A stretch of 64,000 bases of DNA, from NCBI GenBank assembly GCA_944470555.2, contig OX104134.1, positions 75,572,678 to 75,636,677 on the forward strand, given 5' to 3'. The notes beneath the pieces were generated by a model that did no database searches, had not been told where the DNA came from, and saw only the letters and a program-made list of their open reading frames with translations. The position numbers and the translations under genes are program-made. Origin of the DNA: Heterobilharzia americana. Lineage: Eukaryota > Platyhelminthes > Trematoda > Strigeidida > Schistosomatidae. Below, in pieces: positions 43,877 through 57,078 of this stretch. Position 1 is the stretch's first letter, and the number at the start of each line of letters is the position of its first letter.

Positions 43877-46800
43877 TATTTCACAATCTGATGCCTTCTA
43901 TTTTCACGTCTGAGATTGTGAAGTCCTATGACGTGCTTAGTTCATAGGAGTAATCATATTTATTCTTAACATTTTGATTGAGGATTTTTTTTCTTCCATA
44001 TTGGTTGTTTTAAAACGAAGCGCTATCAGTATCATGGTGAATCCACAGTCTATGCACCTATTATTGCATCACCATTTTTGAAATCGAGGAATTTCGAGCA
44101 GTATTTCCCGATCGCTTGGTAAATCCTATTAGTCAAAAAGTTAGTTTATGGGGAGTGAATGAATACAACCCGAAACCATAATCTTCCAATCAACGAGTTG
44201 TTGGCTAGAATCCCTTTTAAGATACCGAGGTATGGATAGTCGGGAAGCATAATAAATCCTTCGTTAGTAAATATTGCTCAAATATTCTTTTTTGACTTGT
44301 AATTACGCTTTATCTGATTTATTAGATGTGTCGATTATTGATAATCTAATCTTTGTTTGTCGAATCAACACCGAATACCTGCTACAAGAATGACTGAAAA
44401 CCTGTCCTGGATATGTGGAGAGTTCTATCACTCAGATCACGAGGGGGGGGGGGGTAGAAAATTAGAACTATATAAACCGTGTCTCAAGGCTGTACCTGAT
44501 ATGAATGTGGATAATAAATTGTGTCCGGAACGTTATCCAGTGGGCAATGATACTGTTTCACTGTATGATGCATCGAATAATTCAACTAAAATGAGATCAC
44601 ATCCTACTACAGTGCCCAGGTTTTAGTCTTATATCAATGGTTTTTAATTGATTTGTTGAGCTCGCTGGTGTAGATAACTAAGTCTTAAAAATATAGTTTA
44701 TTACTAATAATCCTGTTTCATGTAAACAGTCGAAATTTCAACATTACCGTCAATTCTCTTATAGTAATTGTAGCTAAGCCTGTTACATAGACCTTATGGT
44801 GAGGTCACAACTTTGCACAGAACTTTATTTATTTTCTTGCGCATTGTTAACTAACCTTTTTCGCGCCTTTTTACGCCATGGCCACTTGTTTATGCTCGAC
44901 TCTTTTTCCAAGGTAATTCGTTGATTGGTTGGTACTTGCTTTTAATGTGTTAATGTTCCAAATTCTGGACAAGATCACATATCGTGTATATATGTGCATA
45001 TGTTCCGGGTGATTTACAGTCCTTTCGGAGGCAATAAACTCTCATCCGGACCAGTTTTCTTCCTCTTTATTTCTTCTCTTGAGATTTTGGAGTAAGTGGT
45101 ATCTGGTGTATGGGTTAGCTATTATTGAGAGGTGTGATTGCCACCTAATACTGAGGAACAAAACAAACGTTCTCATGACTGCATAATTAATTTTATACAT
45201 CCTATATTTTGGATTTACTTGGACCGTTTGCAAATCTATCAGGTAATCCTTCTTATCGTCTTAATATACGTGAACACGAAAAACAACGGTATTTGAAAAA
45301 GAAAGTAAGATGCCTGCATTTGTTGGTTTTTTGGCAGCTGCTGACAGTTTAAAGTTAGGACAACCTATTAAGATTGTAAGTAGGTCGTATAATTAGTGTG
45401 TTTGGATTTGTATTGAGTTCGGAAGCTATGGGACTCGTCGGAAAGGCTTCCTGTCGACTACGTATTTCGAACTCCTATGACTTAAATTGTTCTATGATGG
45501 CGAGTTTCGTAGATTGATGGCTACACTGCAAATGAGCAATAGAAACTAATCCCCACTTAGGACCAGAAAATATGAAATTCATTACTCTATATTAACCTGT
45601 TAATTAATGGGTTAAATAGACACAGGCATGTCAGTAAAGCACACCGATGACCATTTTTTATCTGCGAAGAAAGTGGAACTTTTCCAAACGTAGCCCCAGA
45701 ACACATTCGACAGAAGACAAAGTGAACAGTTATACTCGGTACTGGTGATAAGTAATAGCTGGCGTTAGAGTTCACGACGGTCATTTCGTCCTGTTTGGGA
45801 CTCATCAGCTAGATGTGTCTGTCTCCTTGAGTGGTGCTGCTTCCGTTGAGTCATCAGCTTCCGCTTCGGACTTTGTATCGCTACCTCGTAAGATGCAATA
45901 TCAAACCTTACTTGTTGCATAAAGAGTGGCTATCATTACTCAGTATTCTAGTGGATAACGTCCTGGCGTTCAAAGTAGGTATTTGGCTTGAGTCTCAACG
46001 TGGAGATCACTCCTCGGGATGCAAGCGAATGCGACTAGAGTTCCAAAAAAAAGAAGGGACACGCTTCCTGGATTCCACCGCTAGTCTCAATTCAACGTTA
46101 GTATGAAAATTAAGTTATCGACAATCGTGAGCTATGTTCACAGAATCCCATAAACACATAGTGGTCGATCAACACGTTCCAGTTAAAGAAAGAACATCAA
46201 TCGTGCAAGTTTTTCAAAATAATAAATGTGCATGAGATACAGCAGTCACTCCATTCACTTCTTTGTACTGCACAATACTACAAATGGCTGACTTGATTAA
46301 TGCATAGCAGGGCATATCGGTAAATATAGTTTGATTCAACTGCATGGTATCATTATTATCGACCAACTGATCTGGACTGACTAGACAGAATTCACTTCAG
46401 GTTTATGTATTTTCGGCGTTTTCTCGATGTTAAAAATCGGTAAATTGAAACATATACCTTTCTCATTTTATCAATATAATGACCAGTAATTTGTAGTGGA
46501 TTGTGTTGCATTGATTTGCCCTAAAGTAAAATTGCAAATGCTAGTTAACTCAGTGAATAGAGCAAATTTTAGCTTTGTTCTCAGTTTGATCTTCGGAAAT
46601 ATGCTTAGTTTTTGCATTGTTATTATTTCTATTATTATTTGTAAGTACTTTAAAACCTATATCGAAGTTCGCGCGGATTTACAGGCGAGAAATGAGCCCC
46701 GATTCACAATATAAAATGGTTGAGTGGTCGATTATTGCATTGATTCCTTCAAGTTGTTTTGCGAAGAAATCAGAAGGATGTATGTGTGCCTATTCTTCAT

Positions 46801-47029
46801 TGAAGGTTAACAAGATTTTATAAATCGAAACAAAATACTTGACACTTCGACTATTTCAGAAACTGCATCTAAATTGTCGCCAATACGCATCGTCATCATA
46901 CACTAACTAACTAGTGTTACGAGAATTATCCTTTAACTCTTTCACTGGTCACATCATTAATGCAAGAAATGTCAATACTTCAAAAAGCTTATTATGTACG
47001 TGTTTATCACGTGAATGTTTTGGGGGTTC
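43877..47029. other. Interval without a confirmed gene
   Basis: Mostly AT-rich. A 12-G run sits at 44444-44455 inside an open frame (44357-44626). Coding-like pieces with splice-like edges lie at 45191-45375. These are candidates only and are treated among the findings. Confidence 0.35.
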
Positions 47030-47112
47030 CCCAGTGGGGTCACGGGTGCTCACTGTTAAGGAGTCCCATACTAGAACGAAACGGCTCTCCAGTGCTCCTA
47101 AGTTCCCAATTT
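47030..47112 (+). mobile_element. SINE fragment with degraded hammerhead core
   Basis: GTCACGGGTGCTCACTG, then AAGGAGTCCCATACTAGAAC, GAAACGG and CCAGTGCTCC match the body of the SINE at 47.3 kb in the opposite orientation. The first ribozyme block has decayed (CTGA reads TTAA) and stem III no longer pairs well, so activity is unlikely. Confidence 0.6.
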
Positions 47113-47294
47113 TCGTACAATTATGCAGTTACCAAAACCACATTTAACTGTCATTGTATCCTGTGAAATGACCACCAGTTATACTATAATTGTTTTTTTG
47201 CCAGATTTTTGTTGTACAACTAAATTAACACAATGGAAGCGTGATGTTGTTTTTTGGAGATAAATGGGGATTATTTAATTTAGGAGTAGTATTT

Positions 47295-47475
47295 ATCATG
47301 GACTGACATCAGTTGGGGAACCATTGAAAACCTGGGAGCACTGGACAGCTGTTCCACCCTAGTATGTGACTCCTCAGCAGTACGCACCCACGACCCGGCT
47401 AGGGATCGAACTCAGGACTTTCAGGTTTCACGACGAATGCGTTAAACATTCAGCCACTGGGTCGGTTTCCAGTGG
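47295..47475 (-). mobile_element. tRNA-derived SINE (Sm-alpha-like)
   Basis: On the minus strand: AGTGGCTGAATG (A-box-like), about 30 bases, GAGTTCGATCCCTAGCCGGG (B-box-like), GTGGGTGCGTACTGCTGAGG, and then the hammerhead-like region and CCAGGTTTTCAATGGTTCCC. Both internal RNA polymerase III promoter boxes are recognisable, which makes this the most complete copy in the window. A diverged copy of its flank (AATAGTATTCATCATCGGCT) lies at about 47680. Confidence 0.72.
47341..47390 (-). ncRNA. Hammerhead-ribozyme-like sequence in SINE, core mutated
   Basis: On the minus strand: CTGAGGAG, helix TCACATACTAGGGTG, GGAAC, a perfectly self-complementary stem III (ACAGCTGT), then C and CAGTGC. The second core block is changed (GAAA reads GGAAC) and helix II pairs poorly, so it is probably inactive. 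Confidence 0.5.
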
Positions 47476-49204
47476 TTCACAATTTCCAAGTTCTGTCAGT
47501 TCACGACATAGCGCGACTATCGCTCAAGGTGTTTAGTTAGCATCCACTTCACTTCCGACTGGTTGACCCCACAGGTCACGGCTTCTTATTAGAGCTTCCT
47601 GATATCCATCTGGAAGCAAGTCACTAATGAGCACTATAGAGTGATGTATTTTTCAGATGAATGGAGATTTTTTTATTTTAGAAATAGTATTCATCATCGG
47701 CTGACATTGATAGCTTGATTTTCTAAATTGATCTAAAGCTGACTGACTCTTTGATATTTGTAAAACGATTAACTATATCACACTGAGAAATATCTCAAAT
47801 GTGATAATATTTGGATGTTTTGTATTATTTTAAAGTGGTACTGAGTTTCTACCCGTCACACTTTTTGGTAACTCAAAAGACCAACAGAATACATATCAAT
47901 GAGTGATACTGTTGACTAGGTGAATTACACACCACTACTACATCTGAATTTGATATTATTTTCATACATTAATTGAATTTATTTTTCAATATTAGATGAG
48001 AGTGAATATAAGGGACTGGATGATTTGATAAACTACAACTTTGGCCTTAAGCTAGGACTTTGTTTTAAACTGTTTCATGAACATCATTCATTGATACTTG
48101 CAATATCCTGCTTTTATACTGTATTGAATTCATCATACACTGATGGCATTGGGAACTTCTATACGGATGCTTCAATATTATCTTAATATTCATGATGTTA
48201 TGAGGTATTTAGTGGTGGCTGACAGTAGAATATAACACGCACGTTTCGACCTATTTGGGACTATATAAGCGGAGAACACTTTCATAAGTGATGACAAAAT
48301 CTGGAGTGTGCTGTTCAAATGAGGAATTAAAACAACCAGAAAAAAAAATAAAAGTATCACTTCTGAAATCCATACAACAGTTAGTTTGTCAGCTGATATG
48401 TATTTTGTAGCTACCACACATTTTGATTAACGGTAATGGCAGTTTCGCCTATGGAATCAAGGTCACAGGTTCTCATTAAGTTTTAACCCAAAGTATGAGT
48501 ATGCCAAAATAGTTGACAGAAATAAACTCCACCAGTAGTTGTACATATTTCTGGAGGCAAAGAATAAAGTGCCTTCAGTTTAGAAATGCTTTCCACCTCC
48601 AAACACCAGTTTGATTTCTTTCATCAGTAACTGGAATTAAGATATGGAGAGAAGTGAAAAAGGGCAATACCAAGCACATAATAATGAATATTGTAAGCAG
48701 ATTTTGATGCAGTAGATAGAGATACATGGATCGTGGAAGAAGATTTTAAACTAACGAAACAGCCTGATTCTTCCCATAGTGCGCCGTTCATGGAAAGTCA
48801 ATGTCACAGATTAGTGTATAAATCAGACAAGGAACAAGCAAAATAAATCTTTTCCAAAGAAATTATTTTCAAAAGTCGCACAAACGTAGATCTACTAATT
48901 TTTTCATTTTTTGACATGCCCCACCAAGAAAGATGAGTTTCCAAGACTGATCACTTCAGTATGCGTTTATCGAGTTACCCGCTTCTGATGACCTAGGTAT
49001 ATATAGGTCATTCGTCTAGGCCTATCCTTCGCCGCATTCCAGAACATCTCCCACTATTCCTTAGTAAAGGGCAACAAAGACTCATCAACTCATTTATTTG
49101 GCAGAATGTGTTCAATATAGGACACTCGGTTTTGACTGCCACGTTGGATATTAACTATATTCATGAAAACCTCGTGCATTGTGAAGAGAATCAACTTGTT
49201 ATAG
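47476..49204. other. No gene recognised
   Basis: AT-rich on both strands. No long frame, splice-bounded exon or recognised repeat was seen. Confidence 0.4.
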
Positions 49205-50528
49205 ATATATTTGTGATGAATATTTATACATAATGTGATATAGTTTTGGTAACATTTCGAGCAAAATTACTGTCCGTAATCACACCAATTGGTGGAATTA
49301 TTTTTCTACACATTTACTAAGAGAATTCATACGTAAAGTGTTTTTATTCCGTAGGTTTGTCATTATTTTTCTTCAGTAATATGTTGCATGTTGCTAACAG
49401 TTGTACTGAGTTGCCTTTGGAGGATAAATCAAATCGAAACTTTTCAATTTCAAAATCAATTTTAGGAGAATTGCTTTAAACTTGCACCACCAAAAGTTTT
49501 CCACCGAATATATCTCATCAATTTCTTTTCAATTGTTTTAATCTTTTAAATATACCTTTTAAACGTATCATGTACTCTAGCACATTTTAAAAATGTTTTA
49601 AAACTAGTTTTTCAAGCGAAGGACAAAACAGAAAAAAAGATACGCCGAATAGAAATGCGGTCACAAAAGCAGAAAAGTACAGTACATTACTATTCCTAGT
49701 ATAACGATATAGAGCTGCAGATTTTTGTACGGGCTGAATGTACTACTACTGTAGGAAAAAGGCAAAGGATGAAACGCAAAAGAATGTTTATGACATTTTG
49801 CACATTACTGATGAAATATCGCAACCTTTCTATTGAAATACTCATCTGCACAGTTCGTTTCTTTGCGTATTCTTCTATCTCATTTTGCTCTTGATACGCT
49901 CACGTTACCTCTTGCGTTTCTCTGTGCAGAATATTTACCCATCGCTCGTAAGTGCCCATGAATTCTGCCGACCTCTCAACATATACTACTTATAGCATTT
50001 TTATCAGCAGCACCCACTACACTAATGCCAGAATTACGCTTGAGATTAATCGATTCGTTCCCCAGCCCAGATCGGAAGCTAAGGTAACAGTAGCTACATG
50101 CTTCACGCTGTTGGCTTTTAATACTGTTATTATTATTAACACACTTCACATGCAATAATTATTTCGTTTGAAAATGTTGTATAGAGAGTTAATTTGTTGA
50201 AACATTACGTACTGAGAACTCCATGATATATCACACATGTCATTTGGAATAAAGCGGTTATTATTATTTTTATTATTATTATTGTTAGACAACTTATCAA
50301 GTACGGAAGGTATATTCCATTCATTCGAGAAAAAAACCCAACTATTTTTGTTCTGTTGTAGGTCTCGCACAATTGAGTTCAAAATAAAAAAAATTATATG
50401 TATGAATTCTATCCGTAAATGAGTGAACAAATAATCCAGTAGTTGATGTGATCACGAACAGTAATTTTGCTCGAAATATTGCCAAAATTAAATTACATCA
50501 TAATGTGTAAAGTGCATTACAAATATAT
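49205..50528. mobile_element. Segment bounded by about 85-bp inverted repeats (DNA-transposon or MITE-like)
   Basis: The left end 49205-49289 and the reverse complement of 50443-50528 align over about 85 bases. They share an exact 20-base core (ATTTCGAGCAAAATTACTGT at 49254-49273, complement at 50458-50477) and the end ATATATTTGT. The interior has no transposase frame. Parts of it recur in direct orientation at 52.05-52.25 kb and 59.26-59.45 kb, which supports a mobile family. No clear target duplication was found. Two chance inverted insertions of a shorter repeat are the main alternative. Confidence 0.5.
50257..50287. repeat. (TTA)n-like microsatellite
   Basis: Irregular TTA/ATT units in the interior of the segment bounded by inverted repeats. 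Confidence 0.8.
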
Positions 50529-52054
50529 TTAAAATGAATTGTTGGATATTATTTGCAAAGTCCAACCAAACCTCCCCATACACTACGTCCCCGTTTGTCA
50601 TATATTACAGTAGCTATGTCATTTCATGAGTCAGAGCTGAGCTTACAAAAACAATCTGCTAAATGTCTTTCGCTACCACCGTCCTAACACGGTTAACTTA
50701 TATGACATCTGCACATCTTGAACATTGATCCTTCTAATTTCAAGTTGTCTCAGATGTTTCTGAATTTATTTCAAGTTTATTTTGTCTCACAATATCCTTA
50801 TAATTACTGTTTCTGTTGTATTTGAATTTCCTAAATATCACTCACGAAATAAGCTCTAACATGCATTATTGAAATACTGCCATCATGTTCCCTTGCATCG
50901 ATGAATGGCTCTGGCTCTACAATTACCTTTCTTGTATTCACATTTATTTTCTTTGTTGAACTATTAGCTCTGTGATTTAATGGGTGTATTTATCGTACTG
51001 TAAAAATGCTTCATTTTATGATCAGATACCTAATCAATATATGCATCTCACACTTCTTCATAAGCACCTTCTCAGTAGTAAAGCGTAAACACGCGACATG
51101 TCAGAAACTGAGGAATACAGTGTTTTTCTACATGGTAGAATTTAGTTTTGCTACCAATATGAAAAATATGGGATAGGATTAATAGAGTGTTTGGATTGTA
51201 TCCTCACTTCAGCTACAGTTGTTTCACCTACACGAAGTGATCCACCACCCACCTCACCATACAATGTTGAATGAGATTAGATTAGTTTGGCTATCACGAC
51301 GTCATAGTTATATTTTACAGTAGCCACCCTCAAATACATTGTACACACCTGACACTTGACTGGCATTCGAATTAAAGTGAGCTGCAGAAGTCGGAAAAAT
51401 GACGTGTTTCGAATTTCATGGCTCAACATTTGGTCAAAATTGGAAAACTATGTGCTGTTTTATGATATTCTTACACCTACCGTGTTAATCATCTCCATTG
51501 GAGAGGTGGTTCCGAACAATCAGCAATCGACAAGTAAGTGCAGACGAAGACTTTCAGAGGAAATGTTTTGTTTGGAAATGAAGGGAAAGTAAGTTGGTGG
51601 CATAGATCAGCATTGTAAACTTGAACAACGCACATTAGTTACCTGTAGATGCTCATGTGGAGCAACAGTAAAGACAACATTAAGATTGGTACCAACTGCT
51701 GTTTCAAAGAAACTAAAGTAGGAATCGGAACAGGAATATATACTACATGAATGACTGCATCCAGTTCAACAACCTGAATGTCCTTTGATTACTTGCGGGA
51801 ATTAAATTTTGTATGCAATTTCCAAGTCAATTTTCAGTGAAAAGAGAAATTCAGTGAGAAGAAATATTATGTAGCAATTATATTCCGTTTTAATACACTT
51901 TTAGCTAAATAAACATTGCCCATTATGAAGAAGAATTCGTCAGTTCAGTAATCAACTAGATGGGTTGTTTTAAAAGTTAAATCGTTCATACATGTATCAC
52001 ATTTTCGAGATAACTTCCTCGATATATTCCTCACGGTCATTCTTTTTTCTAATT
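50529..52054. other. No gene recognised
   Basis: AT-rich. A 78-codon open frame at 51356-51592 has no recognisable motif or splice context. Confidence 0.4.
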
Positions 52055-52250
52055 AACACTGAAGAGTGAATCAAATCTAAACTTTTCATTTTCAAAAATC
52101 AATGTTCAGATGACCACTATCAACTAGACAACTTATCAAGTACCTAAGCTACGCTTCACTCATTTGCTAAACACCCTAACTACTTTTGTTTTGCTGTAGG
52201 ACTGGCACAATTCAGTTCAAGCATCCATAAAAATGGCATATGGGAAACTA
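52055..52250 (+). repeat. Deleted relative of the 49.2-50.5 kb repeat
   Basis: GAATCAAATCTAAACTTTTC matches 49426-49450. Shortly after, ACAACTTATCAAGTACCTAA and TTTTGCTGTAGGACTGGCAC match 50290-50375. About 0.85 kb of the longer segment is absent between these blocks. Confidence 0.55.
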
Positions 52251-53480
52251 ATATCCACCTAGATTCCACAACCCAAACAGCCATCGAAACCACAGTCTGC
52301 AGCTGTCCACTAAGGTATGAAACTATGTCAAATCAGTCTACTACTCAAGGATGAAATGTCAGCAAACGTTCACCTTGAACACAACTAAATACAAAAACAG
52401 GTAAGTTTGAATATAAATGAACATTGAAAGAAATTCTTTTTGGAACTTACAAAACACGTGCATAGAAATCGAATGCAACCAGTGGTAAGCAATGCCTACT
52501 AGTAAAGTTAATGCACATGATGAAAGAGACAACAGAATGTAGAACAGGTTAATGAACAGCTAACATTTACCCAAAAGTAAGCAGTGAAGTTTGAGTATCA
52601 TACTTGTTAAACTATTTAAGTGTGCTGTGCAAATCCCAGTCCTAGTATAATGTTTCAAGATTCGAAGTCAACAATGAAACTATATTCGTCATCTCATTTT
52701 CAGAGGCATATTGGAAATAGAGTTAGAGTAGAATTAGACCAACTAATGAGACTAGAAAATACAAAATTGATTACTCCCAGCAGCTAATCAACGTATTTAA
52801 TACAATCCTACAAGAAATCAATGTGGTGAAGACTGTTCAGTGACATCATCTTTGAATGGAGCAGTGGGTGACATGGGTTCGATTCTTTGAGGAAACATCA
52901 GTTTTCCGAACTTACGGGCACTCTTTACTGACGAGTGACGAAAATCATGGAACTAAGGACCAGGACTTCCTATTAATTTCACTTAACCGGCTAACAAATC
53001 TGTAGTCTAGTAGCCCATTTCCAGCAACGATCATTGGACTGAAGCTCTAGGTAGTTGTACGTTCTCTTTATCTAAAAAGCGCATGACTACTATCCATATG
53101 CAGTCTGTTATGACAGCTGAAGAAGGGAAAATATGAATCTCAGATAAGCATGACCAGCCAGTCTCATCACTTTATTTATTTAAAAAAACACTCTACTTAA
53201 CACATATAGCGCCATTCCGCAACTCAACGGAAGAGACATTAATTGACTCTTCAATCATCTATGTACGATTGTCGGTTCTAGAGTAATTGCATGTGAATTG
53301 AAATCAATCACTGCATTCAATACCATTTCCCACACATTGCGTTGTGGATGGTCGTTTCAGTTGTATATGTAGATGTTTCAGGTCATAAAATGTGGGACAG
53401 TCAGCGTCGGATTTCGTGTTCCTATCTACCAGGTTGACAGAGACAAACTTATGACTAGTTAATCGAATGGGTATTCTCTC
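52251..53480. other. No gene recognised
   Basis: AT-rich. No coding motif, splice-bounded exon or known repeat was seen before the RTE copy begins. Confidence 0.4.
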
Positions 53481-56400
53481 CTGGTTAACTAGTTCACTAG
53501 TTACTAGCCGGTCCTAAGCCTGAGTACACAGGGAAGGTTGGGCATAGGGATAGCAACCCTACCCCGCAAAACAAGTCCAACCGCTAAAGAAACTTCAAAG
53601 CACAAACAAAATATAAAAATGAAAACGAAATTATTCCTCCCTGGTGGAAGCCTTCGGGAAGCCAATTACCCGATGTGTCGTCTCTCTTTCGATCAAAGCA
53701 AAAGTAAGCATGGGGACATGGAATGTCCGCACAATGTTTGAAGCTGGCTGCTAAGGCTGCTCACATTGCAAAAGAGATGAGAAGGTATAGCATGGAAGTG
53801 CTAGGAATTTGCAAGGAAAAAGCAAATGGAATGGAAGTGGACTCTCCAAACTGTCAACTGCAGAGTCAATAATCTACTCCGATATTGTCACCCAGACGAC
53901 AACCACAAGCGCACTGAGTTATGGAGTGGCTATCATTATGTCCCCAACAGCATCGAAGGCTCTCGTGTAGGGGGAACCAATCTCCGCCTGAAACAGGATC
54001 GTGACAGCAAGATTCATCTCAAAAGGAAGGAAAACCACAATCATACAATGCCACGCACATACAAATAATGCAGAGCAAGAAAAAAAGGAGGAATTCTACA
54101 GACAACTGCAATCAACACCGAACAAGCCTCAAGTTGGCGATATCAAAATCCTAATGGAAAAAGCGACATGAATGCCAAACTGGGAGCGGAAAACACAGGA
54201 AGGGATCTAACCACGGGTGGAGAAGCACTAGGTGAAATGCAGAATCCTGTGCATTCAACGATTTGCTGATTGGAGGCACTGTATTCAAGCACAAAGCGAC
54301 ATGGATTTGATTTCACCAGAAGGACACACTACACTAAAAATCAGATCGACTTGATCTCAATGTGAGGAGAGTGGAGACGCAGCCTACTTGACACAAAAAA
54401 AGGTCAAGAAGAGGAGCAGATGTAGGTTCAGACCACTATCTAGTGCAAGGAAAAAACCTTCCAAATCAAGTTGAAAGCCCTCAAGGAAGCTGGTGATAGA
54501 TCACAGTTCAAGTTCAACACCCAGAACAGAAACTGAACTGAAGGACGAAACTCCCAAGGACATCTTTACAAAAGGCAGCCATCAAGACAAAATTGGAGAT
54601 ATCGAAGAACATCTCTGAAGAAACCTGTGTGGATGAACACTGGAAGTCTTTGGAAGCTATGTGGAAAGAAACCTGCATAACCGTATTAGGAAGGAAGAAG
54701 AAAGGAGATAAGGAATAGATCTCGATGGACACATGGAAGCTGATAGAGGAGGGAGAGGAGGATGGTCAAGCAGAAGATAAACCAGTGCAGTGCAAGGGTG
54801 AACGACGAGAAGAGGAACTGAGTACAATGTATAAAAAAAAACACTGGACAAAGAAGTGAAGAGGAGTGCGTGGAAAGACAAAAGACACTTCTACGACACA
54901 TTAGCAAGTGAAGCAGAACAGGCTTCAGGTAGGTAGGACCTGACAACATTGTGTCAAATAACCAGGTTACTTTCTGTCTAGAAAGAGATCAACAAAGATG
55001 AAACTAATAAGAGATGATGGAGGCAATTTAATTACGGAAGAAGAGAAACAAAGGAAAAGATGGGTTGACCACTTCAAGAAGCTCTTGAATCGATCACCAC
55101 CTGCACTTCTTCCAGAAATACCACCCGAAGCAGCAGAACTACAAGTGAACACAAACCCTCCAACAAAAGCAGAAGTGAAGTCCTGAAATGCGGGAAAGCA
55201 GCAGGACCAGATGGAATCCCGCCAGAAGCACTGATAGCAGACACAGAGACAACAACAGCGGACACACCACTACTGCAGAAGGTGTGGAAGGAAGGGAAGG
55301 TACCTGGCGATTGGAAGAAGGGTTACCTTGTCAAACTTTCAAAGAAGGGTGACCTAGGTATTTGTAAGAACTGACGCGGGATCATGCTCCTGTTCCTGTC
55401 CATTTCAAGCAGAATATTAAGCGGCATCATCCTAGAGAGACTAGAGGATGCACTGGATTCAAAACTACTACTGGAACAGGCTGGCTGGCTGGCTGGATTC
55501 AGGAAGTACAAATCATGTGCGGATCAAATTGCAACGCTACACTATGCATCATCATAGAACAGAGTATAGAATGGCAGTCAACTCTCTACCTCAACTTCAT
55601 CGACTTTGAGAAGGCCTTTGACAGCGTCGACCGAGAAGTAATTTGGCAGTTGCTTCAACACCATGGAATACCGCAAACCTTTATCAATCTCATTCAGCAA
55701 CTATATGACGACGCCGCATGCCAAGTAATTGACAATGGGAAGCTCAGTGATGCTTTTGAAGTGAAGTGAAGACAGGAGTGAAACCAGGCTGTCTACTATC
55801 ACCCATGATATACCTGATTGTGGTCGACTGGACTGGATCATGCAACAAACAGTGAGGAGGTATGAGAAGAGGGGGATACGCTGGAGGGCAGAAAAGAGCC
55901 TCGAAGACTTGGATTTCGCCAACGATGACTTGTGTCTGGTGTCGCACAAACGTGAAGATCTACGGACGAAAGTTAACGAGTTGACAGAAGAGGCGGGACA
56001 GGGAAGACGGGTCTTCAAGTGAATATAGAGAAGACAGAGGTGATGAAGATACCCAACCAACCAACACCAACAGAAACAACAAGCTCCGATCACAATCAAC
56101 GGGAGAAACTTAAAGGAATTAGCCTCTTTCACTTACACTTATCTAGGCAGCACTGTTTCAACTACAGGCTGTGGTGGCACAGACGAGGATGTCAAAGCCA
56201 GCCAGGACCGGAAAAGCAAGACAGGCGTTCACTAGCCTGAAACCAGTGTGGAGATCTTCTGCACTCAGCATGTGGAACAAGATTCGGATTTCCAACACCA
56301 AGGTCAAGTCAGTGCTCCTGTATGGTTCAGAGTGTTGAAGTGTTACGAAAAGCATTTCCAACAAACTACAACCATTCATCAACAACTGCCTACGCTGGGT

Positions 56401-56791
56401 CGTTACTGAGGATCAGATGACCAGAAGTAATAATCAACAAGGAACTCTGGCTGGCTGGCTGGCTGGCAGGCAACGAACCAGCCAAAAAGCCTATCGCTGA
56501 ACAAATATGCATTGGGAGGAGGTGGAGATGTATCGGACATACACTGAGAAGGCCGACTAGGTACACCACGCACCAGAGCATGCCCTGGAGTGGAAGCCAG
56601 ATGGGAAGCGACGAGTTGGGCGTCCGAGGTGAGGGTGACATGAAGGAGATTGTGCGAGGAGGAAATGGGAGCTTGTGGGCTGTCGTGAGGCCAGATCAAA
56701 ATATTGTAGAGAACAGAGTGGGATAGAGACGTGCTACTGAAGCCCTATGTTCCATTAGAACCCAACAGACAAATAATATAATGATAATAAT
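53481..56791 (+). mobile_element. RTE-type element, copy 4, nearly full length, broken
   Basis: Plus strand. The 5' region starts at CTCCTGGTTAACTAGTTCAC. Endonuclease start GTWNVRTMFEAG-like (GTWNVRTMFEAGC) lies near 53711, followed at once by a stop and frame change to AKEMRRYSMEVLGIC. RT blocks: AAGPDGIPPEAL near 55198, FRKYKSCADQIATLH near 55498, FIDFEKAFDSVDREVIWQLL within 55515-55769, and the active-site box DFANDDLCLV at about 55912. The 3' tail is AAATAATATAATGATAATAA. It shares with copy 1 a set of small deletions absent from copies 2 and 3, so the two are sister copies in opposite orientation. The frame is broken repeatedly. Confidence 0.85.
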
Positions 56792-57078
56792 GTAGTTTAA
56801 TGCTTGAAATTCTTTGCAGATTATCATGATATATACTGATGGCGATTCGTCAACCAGCAAAACAAGTCAATAATCGAAGACAATAAAAACTTGTCATGAA
56901 GTACGGGAAACATCATGAGTTAGTTTAATGGATGAGCGACCTGTTTACTCACATCAATCAGTTCAAAATGTCAGTACATAACGGTAACCATGCCGTAATA
57001 TAAGAATTCTGTAAAAGCTTATCGATACAGAGAAAATACCAACACATAAACGATTCATATATCAAAATATGTACTTAC
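56792..57078. other. No gene recognised
   Basis: Flank between the RTE copy and the candidate exon. If that exon is real this is part of an intron. Confidence 0.35.

Noticed and set aside
47415..47450. tRNA gene suspected from a B-box-like sequence
   Set aside because: No cloverleaf can be drawn. The boxes belong to a tRNA-derived SINE that recurs at 40.8 and 47.05 kb.
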